Assembly (NCBI GenBank): GCA_029550865.1 | Contig: JAKPGM010000057.1 | Coordinates: 1 to 64,000 of the forward strand | From: Bacteroidota bacterium | GTDB taxonomy: Bacteria > Bacteroidota > Bacteroidia > Bacteroidales > DTGW01 | Direction: 5' to 3' | DNA length: 64,000 nucleotides | Part shown: piece after piece, positions 50,893-61,427 of the stretch | Layout: each line of letters opens with the position of its first letter | How positions within the stretch are numbered: the stretch's first letter is position 1 | The notes under the pieces: model-generated | What the model saw: the letters and a program-made list of their open reading frames with translations, nothing else | Database searches by the model: none | What the model was told of the DNA's origin: nothing | Program-made: the position numbers and the translations under genes

Positions 50893-52011
50893 ATGAGACC
50901 CATTGTAATGGTCGATTTACATAGTCAGTATATGGCCATCAAGAACGATATAGATGCGGCCATTCAAAGGGTAATAGATTCAACACAGTTTATCAAAGGG
51001 CAAGAAGTGGAAGCTTTTGAACAAGAACTTGCCGATTACTTGAATATCCCCCATGTAATTTCATGCGCTAATGGTACCGATGCTTTGATGATCTCATTAC
51101 GTGCGCTAGGAATACAACCGGGGGATGAAGTCATTGTACCAACCTTTACCTTTATAGCATCGGCCGAAGTTATTACGTTACTTGGCGCAGTTCCTGTATT
51201 TGCCGATATTGATCCCGATACTTTCAACATCGACACACGTCAGGTGGAATCGCTAATCACTCCGCGTACCCGAGCTATTATGCCTGTGCATCTGTTTGGT
51301 TTATGCGCAGATATGGAAAAAATTATGCACCTAGCCCAAAAACATAATCTTTACGTAATCGAAGACGTTGCTCAGGCTTTGGGGGCTACCTGCAACTATA
51401 ACGGAAAGGCTTGTAAAGCAGGTACTATTGGACACATAGCGGCCACCTCTTTTTTCCCATCTAAAAACTTGGGCTGTTTTGGCGATGGAGGCGCTATTTT
51501 TACCCGAGATGCCACATTGGCCTATAAGGCACGTTTAATTGCAAATCATGGAGCTGAAAAAAAATATTATCATTTAATGCCAGGCGTAAATTCCCGCCTC
51601 GATGCCTTACAGGCAGCCATTCTAAGAGTAAAACTCCCGCATCTCGACGAGTACATTAGTAAACGCCAAGCAGCTGCCATGCAATACCATAAATTGCTTG
51701 CAGAAGTAAAATCGATTCAATTGCCCGTGTCAACACCTTCTCACACCTTCAACCAGTATACCCTCATTGTTAAAAACGGACAACGCAATACACTCCAGCA
51801 TTACCTACAAGAGAAAAAAATACCAACCGCTATATACTACCCTGTTCCGTTGCACCTTCAACCTGCTTTTTCATATCTCAAATATTCGGAAGGTTCCTTC
51901 CCTGTAGCCGAGCGTTTGTCTCACCAGGTAATATCTCTACCCATGCATACCGAACTGGATGAAGAACAAATCGGGTATATTGCAAAAAGTGTCAGAGATT
52001 TTCTGTTTTAA
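50893..52011 (+). CDS. DegT/DnrJ/EryC1/StrS-family PLP aminotransferase
   Basis: 'HVISCANGTDALMISLRALGIQPGDEVIVPTFTFIASAEVI', 'IEDVAQALGA', 'GHIAATSFFPSKNLGCFGDGGAIFT', 'NSRLDALQAAIL'. Confidence 0.95.
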   Translation: MRPIVMVDLHSQYMAIKNDIDAAIQRVIDSTQFIKGQEVEAFEQELADYLNIPHVISCANGTDALMISLRALGIQPGDEVIVPTFTFIASAEVITLLGAVPVFADIDPDTFNIDTRQVESLITPRTRAIMPVHLFGLCADMEKIMHLAQKHNLYVIEDVAQALGATCNYNGKACKAGTIGHIAATSFFPSKNLGCFGDGGAIFTRDATLAYKARLIANHGAEKKYYHLMPGVNSRLDALQAAILRVKLPHLDEYISKRQAAAMQYHKLLAEVKSIQLPVSTPSHTFNQYTLIVKNGQRNTLQHYLQEKKIPTAIYYPVPLHLQPAFSYLKYSEGSFPVAERLSHQVISLPMHTELDEEQIGYIAKSVRDFLF

Positions 52012-52103
52012 TTGCGCTGATTTAACAACAAAGCAATTGTAAGCAATAACAAGGAATCGCTACCACCTTAAAATATGGGATCCGTATAACTTGCTGGAAT
52101 AAA

Positions 52104-52131
52104 AAAAAGGAGAGGGTGTCCTCTCCTTTTT
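52104..52131. terminator. Bidirectional terminator between the DegT aminotransferase and susD
   Basis: AAAAAGGAGAGG-GTGT-CCTCTCCTTTTT: 12-bp perfect stem with A-run and T-run; genes are convergent. Confidence 0.9.
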
Positions 52132-52153
52132 AATTTTTATTTTAATAAGAGTA

Positions 52154-53710
52154 TTAATATCCAGGATTTTGCTTCAGATTGGGGTCAACAGCAAGCTGGT
52201 TCAATGGGAAAGGCCACAAACCTTTTCGATCGACTCTAAAGCCAGGAATTTCTGTAGCAGCAGTACCCCAACGAATTAAGTCCCAATATCTTACCGATTC
52301 CAGCGCCAACTCCATTTGTTTTTCTTTTACGATGTCATTCCAGAGCTGTTCACCGGAGGAATTTTTAGCAGGTAATTTTACACGTGCACGAATTTGATTC
52401 ATGTAATCACGAGCTTTTGCCTCATTTCCTAAACGATATTCGGCTTCTGCTAAAAGTAACAGAACTTCAGCATAGCGCATAATGATTTCGTTCTGAGCGT
52501 ACATTTGGGCATTTATGGGATGTTCGTCCTGGCGATATTTTCCATTCCAGTATCCCGTACCATCATAAGGATCGGAATAGGTAGCTCCTGCCGTTTTCAA
52601 CGACTTATGGAGTTTTCCTTGAGTTTCCCAACTCTTAGCAACATCAGGCCAATCTTCTGCCACAACAGTTACATCGAGGCGGATTGAGTCATTTTCGCTA
52701 ATAAAAGCATCGACTAACTTTTTAGTCGGACGACAGAAGCCCCAGCCACCATCAAGGCCTGGATAGTTCGTAAGGTCACGTATACCCATCAATTGCATGT
52801 CGAGATTACCGCGAGGAACCCCACTCCAACCCCATCCAAATTCATCGGTATAGTATGCTTCGAAAATATTTTCTGGGTTACCATCTTTCATCTCATTCGT
52901 GCTTGACCACAAGCTACGAAAATCGCTTACTAACTGATACTCACCAGAATTAACTACAGCATCCAGCTGAGCTTTAGCTTCAGCCCACTTATTGGCACCC
53001 AGCATAGTGGAATGATAAACATAAACTTTCCCAAGTAAGGCCCGTGCAGTATTCTTAGTAGCGCGCGTAATAAGTAGGTCATCAGGAGTTAAATCAGCCT
53101 TACTTGCAGGAAGATCGTTGATAGCCTCAAGAAGGTCTTTTTCTATTTGTGCATATACAGTATCCCTTGGCACTTGTGGCAGATCCCCCGGAGCGGTAGA
53201 AGACAGCGGCAAAGGAATATCACCATACAAATTCACAAGATAAAAATAGTAAAATGCTCTGAGGAATTTTGCCTCGGCCCGGCAACGTAAAACGGTATCC
53301 TTGTCTCTTTCGGGATATGAATCAAGAAACTTGTTACACTTTGCCACACCACCATAGAACCTTGAAAACAAGGCAATAGTGCCCTGATTGTTAGGATCAA
53401 GAGTAAACTTTTCAGCAGCCTCGTATTCAGGACGGTCGCCTGCCGAAGCACCACCAGAGACAGCATCATCAGAAGCTACATTAAGCGTTACATAGGTAGA
53501 GTAACCCCATCCATTATTATAACACATATTGACATAACTATACAATCCGATCGCTTCCCCATTGACCATAGCATAATCCATTGGAGCATTCGGATCGGGA
53601 TCGCCCACATACCTACCCAAAGCAGGTACATCCAAGATATCTTCCGAGCACGAACCTAATATCAGCATGCCCGAAATAATGGCAACTATTGAAAACTTAT
53701 ATTTTTTCAT
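52154..53710 (-). CDS. SusD/RagB-family nutrient-binding outer membrane lipoprotein
   Basis: Lipobox 'LILGSCSED', 'RAEAKFLRAFYYFYLVNLYGDIPL', 'IIMRYAEVLLLLAEAEYRLGN', 'LALESVRYWDLIRWG'. Confidence 0.95.
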   Translation of the reverse strand: MKKYKFSIVAIISGMLILGSCSEDILDVPALGRYVGDPDPNAPMDYAMVNGEAIGLYSYVNMCYNNGWGYSTYVTLNVASDDAVSGGASAGDRPEYEAAEKFTLDPNNQGTIALFSRFYGGVAKCNKFLDSYPERDKDTVLRCRAEAKFLRAFYYFYLVNLYGDIPLPLSSTAPGDLPQVPRDTVYAQIEKDLLEAINDLPASKADLTPDDLLITRATKNTARALLGKVYVYHSTMLGANKWAEAKAQLDAVVNSGEYQLVSDFRSLWSSTNEMKDGNPENIFEAYYTDEFGWGWSGVPRGNLDMQLMGIRDLTNYPGLDGGWGFCRPTKKLVDAFISENDSIRLDVTVVAEDWPDVAKSWETQGKLHKSLKTAGATYSDPYDGTGYWNGKYRQDEHPINAQMYAQNEIIMRYAEVLLLLAEAEYRLGNEAKARDYMNQIRARVKLPAKNSSGEQLWNDIVKEKQMELALESVRYWDLIRWGTAATEIPGFRVDRKGLWPFPLNQLAVDPNLKQNPGY

Positions 53711-53729
53711 AGATTCTTCTTTTTAATGG

Positions 53730-56700
53730 TTAGAAAGTTAAATTCATACCGATAGTATAGGTTTTTGCAGCAGGATACATTCCACGGTCAACTCCGTAAG
53801 AATTAACATTTCCGGTAATGCCAATTTCTGGGTCTGAACCCTTATATTTAGTGATCGTAAGCAAGTTGGCGACACTTACATAGACACGCAGTTTACCAAT
53901 CTGGAGACGTTGAGAGATGCTAGCCGGTAAAGTATAACCCAACTGGATGTTTTTTAGTCTCAGAAAACTTCCATCTTCAAAGAACAAGCTATTAAATCCT
54001 ATTTGTGTACTACCTGTTGTAGGATCCTGATAACGTGCACGGAACCACTCGTTGGTATGATTATTGGGTGTCCAACGTTCGGTGTAAAAGTATTCCGGGC
54101 GGTTGAGGTGCAGGAAGTCGTTTCGTAAAGTATTATTGTAAATTTCCTTATCCAGCTCAGCATACCAGAACATGCTTAAATCAAAGCCTTTGTATTCAAG
54201 GTCAATATTCAAACCCAGTAACCACGTCGGGAGTGGTTTCCCTAAAGCTGTAAAGTCGTTAGCATCAATCTTACCATCAGGTAGTGTAGGTTTACCCGTT
54301 GCCGGATCGATTCTTCCACCTACATCAGCTATTTTTACATCTCCAGGAACAGCATCGGGCTGAATAAGCGTTTTCTTGCCCGTAACGGGATCGGTATAGG
54401 TATAATTTCGTATTTCTTCCCAGCTCTGGAAGATACCCAATGCTTTGTATCCTCGGAAATACCAAACAGGTTGTCCTACCTCGAATGCTGTTTCTTCAGC
54501 GGGGGAACCATGAGCCGAATACCCCTGTAACTTAGCAGCATTAAATTCTTTTACCTCATTGGTTTGATAGGTACCCGTTAACTTAACCGAATACTTAAGT
54601 TCCGATTCACGCTGAGCGTATGTAACTTCTAAATCCACGCCATTATTGTCAATTCGACCAACATTATAATATGGAACTTCGTCGGTCCATGTAGCTTTAA
54701 TAGGCCGTGCCAGAAGGTCCTTAGTGCGCTTGGAGTATACATCGAAGCCAATTACCAAACGATTTTTAAATAACCCTAAGTCAAATCCTCCGTCAATTTG
54801 TTCGGATGTTTCCCAGTGGAGTTTAGGGTTTTTAACCACACCAGTGATAATCGTTTTCGTACCCCCCAATATCGAAGCAGTCCTTGTGGAAATCCATTGC
54901 CAGGGATCGGCAGAAACATGACTACCATTCCGACCCCAGCTAGCCCTAATCTTTAATTGCGAAATAGCAGGCACATTAAAGAATGGTTCATTATGGACAT
55001 TCCACCCGGCAGAAATGGAGGGGAAATAACCAAAACGATAGTCAGGGGCAAACTTCGATACACCGTCCCTACGGAGTGTAGCATTAACCATATATTTTTC
55101 ATTATAGTTATAGCTTACACGCCCGAAATACCCCATTTGAGTTAGAATATCCTTAAACCCTCCATTGGTACGGTTATATACATATATCGAGTCACCCGAT
55201 TCCGGAACAGCATCGAGGAATGCCCAGTCTTCATTAGCCTCCTGCAAATTGATTCGCTGACCTTGAACGCTATAAGCCAGATATTTCTCAACTGACTGAC
55301 CCGCCATCACCGTAATATCGTGTCCATTTAAATTCTTATTAAAAGTAATCACATTATCGATCTGATATTTATAATATCTGGCTATTCTTTTAAATACATA
55401 ACTATGGTCCCTAAAACGAGTATTGTTTATATAATACTTATCCCCCCAATTATCATTGGTAACATAGGATACCTCTGCGCTATAACTGGTTCGATAGTTT
55501 AAGAATTCAAATGGCTTAATTTCTGCATAGGTCGTTCCTATCAAACGTTCTGTGGTAGCTTTATCATTTTCAGCCAGTTTTATTTTAGCCAATGGATTAA
55601 AGCGTTCATTTACCGGCATAGCCGTATTGGAATACCATCTACCATCATCAGTTTTTATTAAACCTTGCAAATAAGTCTGACGAGCAGCGGCAGTTTTGGG
55701 ATACTGACCCACTCTTCGCAAATATGACCATATTTCAGAAGTATCGTTCCAAATAGCAGGAATGGTGGGATCGTGCGACATTGCAGCACTTATTACACCA
55801 TCATAAAGGTCGTTAACCGGTATATTGCGTTGTTCAGAATGAGCAACATTAGCATTAGCACCAAGTTTCAACCATTTGTTAGCCTGAACATCACCATTTA
55901 CTTTAAATGTGTAACGGGTAAAATTATTTCGTTCCTGCCCAACTACCCCATCCTGAGAAAAATAGGAAGCAGAGAGGTATAGATTAGCAGCTTCATTTCC
56001 CGTCATAGCGGAAACCGTATGACTTTGTATCGGAGCCGTATTAAATATTTCTTTCATCCAATCTGTCCCAGCATAAGTGGTATCAACATATTTACGTAGA
56101 ATATTATACCCTGCATCGGGTGCTGTAGGACTAAATAGTTGAGACTTGTATTGCTCAAACGAGAGTGGTACATTTTTGTTTAAAGCCCAACTGTTATATT
56201 GTGCTGAAGTAATTGTGCCATTCGATAGGGCTTCATCAGCTTTGGACTTTAAATATGCTTGCAAAGATGCAGGATCTTGGTACAAAACAGCTAAACTATC
56301 GTCAGCAGACGACCAAAGTGGGACATTGGCCCCATACATCATGGTTGCAATTGCACGCAATTTGCCTAAACCGCCATTAAGATTGCCATACATTCTATCG
56401 TAGGCATAGGCTTCTCTAAAGTAATCGATATACTGACTTGCACTCATGACCGGAGCATAACTGGCCTGCTGCCAACCATAATATCCGTCGTATGAAACGC
56501 TAGCTTTGCCTTTTTTGTCCTTGCCCGACTTGGTTGTTACAATTATTACCCCATTGGCACCTTCAGAACCATAAATAGCAGCTGAAGCAGCGTCTTTAAG
56601 AACTTCTACCGATTCAATATCATTGGGGTTAATTTCATTAAACACATACTTTGAAACCTTCATTCCATCGATGATAAACAAGGGGTCTGCATTTCCATTA

Positions 56701-57206
56701 GAAGAAACCCCACGAATACGGACTGTGACTTGTGCACCAGGATTCCCAGAAGTTTTGTTGAAAACAACTCCTGCAGTTCTTCCCTGCAACGACTGTTCTA
56801 ATCGTGAAGAAGGTTGTCCTACCATTTCATCACTTTTAACTTTTGCTATCGCCCCCGTAACCAGGCTCTTTTTCTGTACACCATACCCGATGACCACTAC
56901 TTCACTCATTTCGGTGACTTCGGGACTCATGGCTACATCTATTACATTGCTTTCGCCCACTGTAATTTCTTGCGTAGCATAGCCCACGTAAGAAAATACC
57001 AGGGTAGACCCAGTTGCTGCTGTAATGGAATACGTTCCATTCACATCGGTCACTACCGCCTTGTCGGTTCCTTTGATTTTGACCGTAGCGCCCGGAAGCG
57101 ACGCCCCCGTTTCATCCACAACTTTCCCCGTAATTGGCTTTTCCTGCGCAAATGCAGCTGCCATTCCCATCAGGAAAGTGGCAAGAAGGAATACTTTTTT
57201 TACCAT
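53730..57206 (-). CDS. SusC/RagA-family TonB-linked outer membrane protein
   Basis: Carboxypeptidase-like domain 'ITGKVVDETGASLPGATVKIKGTDKAVVTDVNGTYSI', TonB box and plug 'VVVIGYGVQKKS', 'DPLFIIDGMKV...NDIESVEVLKDAASAAIYGSEGANGVIIVTTKSG'. Confidence 0.96.
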   Translation of the reverse strand: MVKKVFLLATFLMGMAAAFAQEKPITGKVVDETGASLPGATVKIKGTDKAVVTDVNGTYSITAATGSTLVFSYVGYATQEITVGESNVIDVAMSPEVTEMSEVVVIGYGVQKKSLVTGAIAKVKSDEMVGQPSSRLEQSLQGRTAGVVFNKTSGNPGAQVTVRIRGVSSNGNADPLFIIDGMKVSKYVFNEINPNDIESVEVLKDAASAAIYGSEGANGVIIVTTKSGKDKKGKASVSYDGYYGWQQASYAPVMSASQYIDYFREAYAYDRMYGNLNGGLGKLRAIATMMYGANVPLWSSADDSLAVLYQDPASLQAYLKSKADEALSNGTITSAQYNSWALNKNVPLSFEQYKSQLFSPTAPDAGYNILRKYVDTTYAGTDWMKEIFNTAPIQSHTVSAMTGNEAANLYLSASYFSQDGVVGQERNNFTRYTFKVNGDVQANKWLKLGANANVAHSEQRNIPVNDLYDGVISAAMSHDPTIPAIWNDTSEIWSYLRRVGQYPKTAAARQTYLQGLIKTDDGRWYSNTAMPVNERFNPLAKIKLAENDKATTERLIGTTYAEIKPFEFLNYRTSYSAEVSYVTNDNWGDKYYINNTRFRDHSYVFKRIARYYKYQIDNVITFNKNLNGHDITVMAGQSVEKYLAYSVQGQRINLQEANEDWAFLDAVPESGDSIYVYNRTNGGFKDILTQMGYFGRVSYNYNEKYMVNATLRRDGVSKFAPDYRFGYFPSISAGWNVHNEPFFNVPAISQLKIRASWGRNGSHVSADPWQWISTRTASILGGTKTIITGVVKNPKLHWETSEQIDGGFDLGLFKNRLVIGFDVYSKRTKDLLARPIKATWTDEVPYYNVGRIDNNGVDLEVTYAQRESELKYSVKLTGTYQTNEVKEFNAAKLQGYSAHGSPAEETAFEVGQPVWYFRGYKALGIFQSWEEIRNYTYTDPVTGKKTLIQPDAVPGDVKIADVGGRIDPATGKPTLPDGKIDANDFTALGKPLPTWLLGLNIDLEYKGFDLSMFWYAELDKEIYNNTLRNDFLHLNRPEYFYTERWTPNNHTNEWFRARYQDPTTGSTQIGFNSLFFEDGSFLRLKNIQLGYTLPASISQRLQIGKLRVYVSVANLLTITKYKGSDPEIGITGNVNSYGVDRGMYPAAKTYTIGMNLTF

Positions 57207-57208
57207 AC

Positions 57209-57260
57209 GTTTGTTGTTTAATAGTTAATTAGTTAATAGTTAATAGTTTTGTTTGAAAGT
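57209..57260 (-). promoter_or_regulatory. G-free AT-rich 5' leader of susC with ATTAACT-type heptad repeats
   Basis: No C on the + strand from 57209 to 57260; mRNA-sense reads '...CAAAACTATTAACTATTAACTAATTAACTATTAAACAACAAAC' just before the SusC ATG (57206). Confidence 0.5.
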
Positions 57261-57633
57261 CAATTGAAAACAAACTTCCTCCAAATGTAGAGGCATTCGC
57301 CCATTTTCCTATATTTAAATATACGTAAAATTTACGACATCCCTACTATTTATGTACCACATTTTTTTATTTTGCTAATTATCAGCATATTAACAAGTGT
57401 TATTTTTACATTTATTTTAACGTATAGCATTTTATGTTATGCCTAAATCTAAAAGTTATTTACTGTCGCAAACTTGGTTGGATAGTTTATCATCACCTGA
57501 GAAAAAATGAATTATCGTAACGAAGCAAAATTTGATTATTTTCTTTGTTAAAGTTGATATTTGAAGTAATTTAGCCCTTTACTAAGGTCAACACGATTTT
57601 TATTGACCCGATTAAAAATAAATATACGCTGAC

Positions 57634-58767
57634 ATGAAGGCAATTTTGATAGGCCCTGCTCATCCGTTACGCGGAGGAATTGCAAACTTTAACGAGTCGC
57701 TGGCCATCGCATTTATCAAAAACTCAATAGAAACAACTATTGTCTCATACTACTATCAATATCCACGATTCCTGTTCCCAGGTGAAACCCAAACAGTAGA
57801 AGGGAAACCCACCTATCTACTAAAAATCAAGCCACTGATAAGTAGTATAAATCCTTTTTCATGGCTAAAAACTGCTCGTTATCTTTCGCACGAATCACCC
57901 GACATTGTTGTAGTACAGTTCTGGCTACCCTATTTGGCGCCTGCCCTGGGATCGATTCTACGCCTTTTTAGAGGTCGTAACACCAAAATTATTGGCATTA
58001 TGCACAATGTTTTTCCGCACGAAAAACGTTTTGCCGATAAATTGCTTACTCGATACTTTATCAATAGCTGTCATGGTTTTATTTGTCTTTCAAAGTCGGT
58101 GCTGCTACAATTAGAAACGCTAACCCCAAATCCTAACAAACTTTTTGTTCCACATCCCATTTACGATATTTTTGGGGATAAAGTGTCTAAAACCGAAGCC
58201 CGGAAGCATTTAGGGCTGTCGGACGCTGATAAAGTATTGCTTTTCTTTGGGATTATCCGCAAATACAAAGGGCTGGAATTACTTTTACGTGCGATAGCTA
58301 CCGACAGGGTAAAAAAGCTAAACGTTAAACTCATTGTTGCCGGAGAGTTTTACGAGGACAAACGTTACTACTTCCAGTTGGCCGAGCAGCTCAACATAAA
58401 GCACCAGATTGTTTTCACCGATCGTTTCATCCCCAACGACGAGGTAAAATATTATTTCTGTGCAGCCGATATGGTGGTGCAGCCCTATTTATCGGCAACA
58501 CAAAGCGGAGTTACGCAAGTAGCTTACAACTTTGAACGTCCTATGTTGGTAACCAATGTAGGAGGATTATCGGAAATAGTTTTTGACCGACGCACAGGAT
58601 ATGTAACCGAAGTAAATGCCGAGGCTATAGCCCAGGCTATTGAAGACTTTTATGTAAACAATCGGGAAGATGAAATGGCTGCTAATGTTCTGGCCGAACA
58701 ATATCGCTTTTCCTGGCACGCAATGGTAGACTCATTGCTACAATTGGCCGAATCGATCAAAAAATAA
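57634..58767 (+). CDS. Glycosyltransferase family 1/4 (GT-B)
   Basis: 'IGPAHPLRGGIANFNESLAIAF', 'KVLLFFGIIRKYKGLELLLRAI', 'ADMVVQPYLSATQSGVTQVAYNFERPMLVTNVGGLSEIV'. Confidence 0.92.
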   Translation: MKAILIGPAHPLRGGIANFNESLAIAFIKNSIETTIVSYYYQYPRFLFPGETQTVEGKPTYLLKIKPLISSINPFSWLKTARYLSHESPDIVVVQFWLPYLAPALGSILRLFRGRNTKIIGIMHNVFPHEKRFADKLLTRYFINSCHGFICLSKSVLLQLETLTPNPNKLFVPHPIYDIFGDKVSKTEARKHLGLSDADKVLLFFGIIRKYKGLELLLRAIATDRVKKLNVKLIVAGEFYEDKRYYFQLAEQLNIKHQIVFTDRFIPNDEVKYYFCAADMVVQPYLSATQSGVTQVAYNFERPMLVTNVGGLSEIVFDRRTGYVTEVNAEAIAQAIEDFYVNNREDEMAANVLAEQYRFSWHAMVDSLLQLAESIKK

Positions 58768-58778
58768 GTAAATTAAAG

Positions 58779-59219
58779 TCACTTGCTTTCTTTAAACCCA
58801 AACATGATTGCCACACAGCCACTTTGAACATTTTCGACATTCGTAGTAGATGTGAGCACTTTTATCACAATTTTAAGTTGCTGACTAGACGAAAGCCTGA
58901 AGTCCCAGGTAGTAGCATAATTATGCTCCTTGTTAGAATATAGAACATTATTGTTGGCATCGACGACTTTAAACTCAATTTTGGGCAATTGTTCCGAACC
59001 ACATACGGCAATACGATATTCGGTATCAGAATAAAAAGTTTTATAGAGTTCGGCCTCTTCCCCTTCGGTAAGAACAGCTGCATGAAAATTGCCATCATGA
59101 ATGTATGGATCGAGTGCTGCCTTACAAATCTTCTTTGCAAAGCCCTTACACTGTGCACTGGCATCAAACGCACCCAGAGTGACAATGAAAAGCAATACAA
59201 TAGAAAAAATTTTTTTCAT
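58779..59219 (-). CDS. Small exported protein of unknown function
   Basis: Signal peptide 'MKKIFSIVLLFIVTLGAFDASAQC', then a ~120-aa domain with four more cysteines or fewer; no family recognised. Confidence 0.75.
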   Translation of the reverse strand: MKKIFSIVLLFIVTLGAFDASAQCKGFAKKICKAALDPYIHDGNFHAAVLTEGEEAELYKTFYSDTEYRIAVCGSEQLPKIEFKVVDANNNVLYSNKEHNYATTWDFRLSSSQQLKIVIKVLTSTTNVENVQSGCVAIMFGFKESK

Positions 59220-59264
59220 AGGATGCTTGGTTTTATAGTATAAATTCGTTGCACATTTTTCAAA

Positions 59265-60161
59265 TTACATAATAAAATTACTCCGTATCGAGCGAATTTT
59301 TTCCGTCAATTCCTTAAAGACCTCAGGTGTCACTATCTGTTTTGAAGTTGACTTCAATGTAGTAACATTGGTGGCCTTATCAGTAACTGCCTCAACTTTT
59401 GAGGTTTTTATTTCAATTTTGTCAAATATTTTTTTAAGCTCATTCATTTCAACATATACGGAAGCAACGTCCGGATTGTTTTTATTTTCTTCAAGAAGTT
59501 TTAACACAATATCGAGTGAAAGCTTTTGATCGACAACTCTTTCCACAAGTTTGTTATCTTTTAGGTTATTCGGATCAATAAGGGATGTACCAATATATAA
59601 TCCCTCAATCCACCCCCCTACCAACACTATAGAGGCAACTGCTGTCCTGTCATTTTCTTTTAAGAAGCTACTGGTTGACATAAAAGTCTCGGATATAATA
59701 TCCATGATAACATCGCGGTTATTGATATTTTCTTCCAACCGTTGGATGGTTTTATTGTCAATTGCATCAAGTATACCCAGCCCATTGGCTAATTTCTTTG
59801 CAGCTTGCATGTAATTGATGGCTGTTTGCGTTTGGTCGAACAAACTAGCAAAGCTTAAATCGGTAGTATATATGCCCAGATTCAAAGCCATACTCTTGGT
59901 GGTAGTATAATTAGTAACATTGCTTAAAGGGTTAAGTAATTTTTCGTTATAAGTAGCCCCTGCAGTCTTAATAAGCATGGCTGTTTCCAGCGGAGAAGGC
60001 AATGAATAAAAAATCTTTTTTGCCTGATTTATATTTTCAATTATCTCTGTATCCACCTCTACCTGTACCTCGGGGACCTTCTTTTTGTTACATGAATTGC
60101 AACTACTTATCATTCCCGCAAGGAATAGGACGACTATCCAGATAACTTTGAAATGTTTCAT
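59265..60161 (-). CDS. Predicted lipoprotein of unknown function
   Basis: Lipobox-like 'LFLAGMISSCNSCNKKK'; alpha-helical body; no family recognised. Confidence 0.78.
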   Translation of the reverse strand: MKHFKVIWIVVLFLAGMISSCNSCNKKKVPEVQVEVDTEIIENINQAKKIFYSLPSPLETAMLIKTAGATYNEKLLNPLSNVTNYTTTKSMALNLGIYTTDLSFASLFDQTQTAINYMQAAKKLANGLGILDAIDNKTIQRLEENINNRDVIMDIISETFMSTSSFLKENDRTAVASIVLVGGWIEGLYIGTSLIDPNNLKDNKLVERVVDQKLSLDIVLKLLEENKNNPDVASVYVEMNELKKIFDKIEIKTSKVEAVTDKATNVTTLKSTSKQIVTPEVFKELTEKIRSIRSNFIM

Positions 60162-60349
60162 TGTACTGATGTTTTATTTTTTAAACCTATGTATTTTCAT
60201 TTATTACAAAAACAAAAGTTAATATTTACAGTGGAAAATAAATAGGTTGTCCAAATATACAATATATTATTATAAGACCGATAAATTTAATTTGTTTTTT
60301 TTTAAACATTTATAAAATGCTACTCAGTACGCAAGAAGTTTGATAGCGT

Positions 60350-61123
60350 TTATTCAATATTTTTTCGTACTTTTTCAAAGAAATCATGTAAAGCAGGCGT
60401 ATTTTTTTGTTGAATCAACTCAGAAAGATGCTCCAGTACTTTTTTCATAGCATCAATCTGTTCGGCAGAATAGGGGCTACACAATACTTCCGAAAGCAAA
60501 TAATTATTTTCCGACATCAACCCTCTGGCTATCTGCATATGTTTCTGAAAGGTTGTCCCAGGTGCTTTTTGCTTTTTAATACTTGCGCCAAATAACAAAG
60601 TAGTAACAAAAGGTATAGTGAGAGAATAGGCAATGGTACGATCATGCTCATCGAATGAATATTCAAAAATATTCAAATGGAGAGACTCGTAAAAACTCCG
60701 GAAGAACTGCTTACCCTCTTCATCGCCCTCGGTTATAATTATAGCATTTTGCCTGGCTAATTCCTTAATATTAGCAAATGTGGGTCCAAACATTGGATGG
60801 GTAGAAACAAACCTACGTCCTGTTTTTTGATAATATGCGTGTAATCCATTTTTCACGCTGGCAATGTCGGACAAAATACAATCATCGGGGAGCACTGGTA
60901 GAAGCTCGTCAAATGCCTCGAAAGTATGTTGAAGACTCACCGCATTGATTACCATCTGTGGTTGAAATTCTCTAACTTCCTCTAGCGTAGTAAAACGATG
61001 ACAGCTGAATAAAAATTTTAGACGTTGCTTGTTTTTATCCATTACCGCAATGTCATGGTCGAGGCAAAGAGCATCCACCAACCATGCCCCCATATTTCCA
61101 GCTCCTACGATTAATATTTTCAT
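60350..61123 (-). CDS. Prephenate dehydrogenase-like (TyrA family) NAD(P)-binding protein
   Basis: 'MKILIVGAGNMGAWLVDALC', 'MVINAVSLQHTFEAFDELLPVLPDDCILSDIASVKNGL', 'FVSTHPMFGPTFAN'. Confidence 0.85.
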   Translation of the reverse strand: MKILIVGAGNMGAWLVDALCLDHDIAVMDKNKQRLKFLFSCHRFTTLEEVREFQPQMVINAVSLQHTFEAFDELLPVLPDDCILSDIASVKNGLHAYYQKTGRRFVSTHPMFGPTFANIKELARQNAIIITEGDEEGKQFFRSFYESLHLNIFEYSFDEHDRTIAYSLTIPFVTTLLFGASIKKQKAPGTTFQKHMQIARGLMSENNYLLSEVLCSPYSAEQIDAMKKVLEHLSELIQQKNTPALHDFFEKVRKNIE

Positions 61124-61291
61124 GCAATGCCAAGTATTTTAATCATGCAAATGTCTTTTGCTTAAATCTCAACGACCAGTATACCCATCTGTAAACGTTG
61201 TATCGCTAATTATTATCCTATAAATTAGAAAACAAAAGTAATATTTTGTAGGCTTTTTCCTCGAAAAATATTTTTTTATTATTGGTCTTCA

Positions 61292-61427
61292 TGAAACGAG
61301 CATGTATAGCAGTATACACAAATGAGTATGAAAATATTTATCCTTTACGTACTTGCCATGTGTAGGAAACTCATAACATGCGAGTTCCATCCAACCTTTA
61401 CAAAAAATTAATAATATCTTCGGATGT
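61292..61427. repeat. Third copy of the ~135-bp intergenic repeat
   Basis: 'aaacgagcatgtatagcagtatacacaaatgagtatgaaaatatttatc...acttgccatgtgtaggaaactcataacatgcgagttccatcc...aaaaaattaataatatcttcggatg' aligns along its length with 1-254. Confidence 0.88.

Noticed and set aside
50893-58767. Single polysaccharide biosynthesis cluster (DegT aminotransferase + glycosyltransferase)
   Set aside because: The genes are 5.6 kb apart, separated by SusC/D on the opposite strand and a strong bidirectional terminator; too little to call a cluster.
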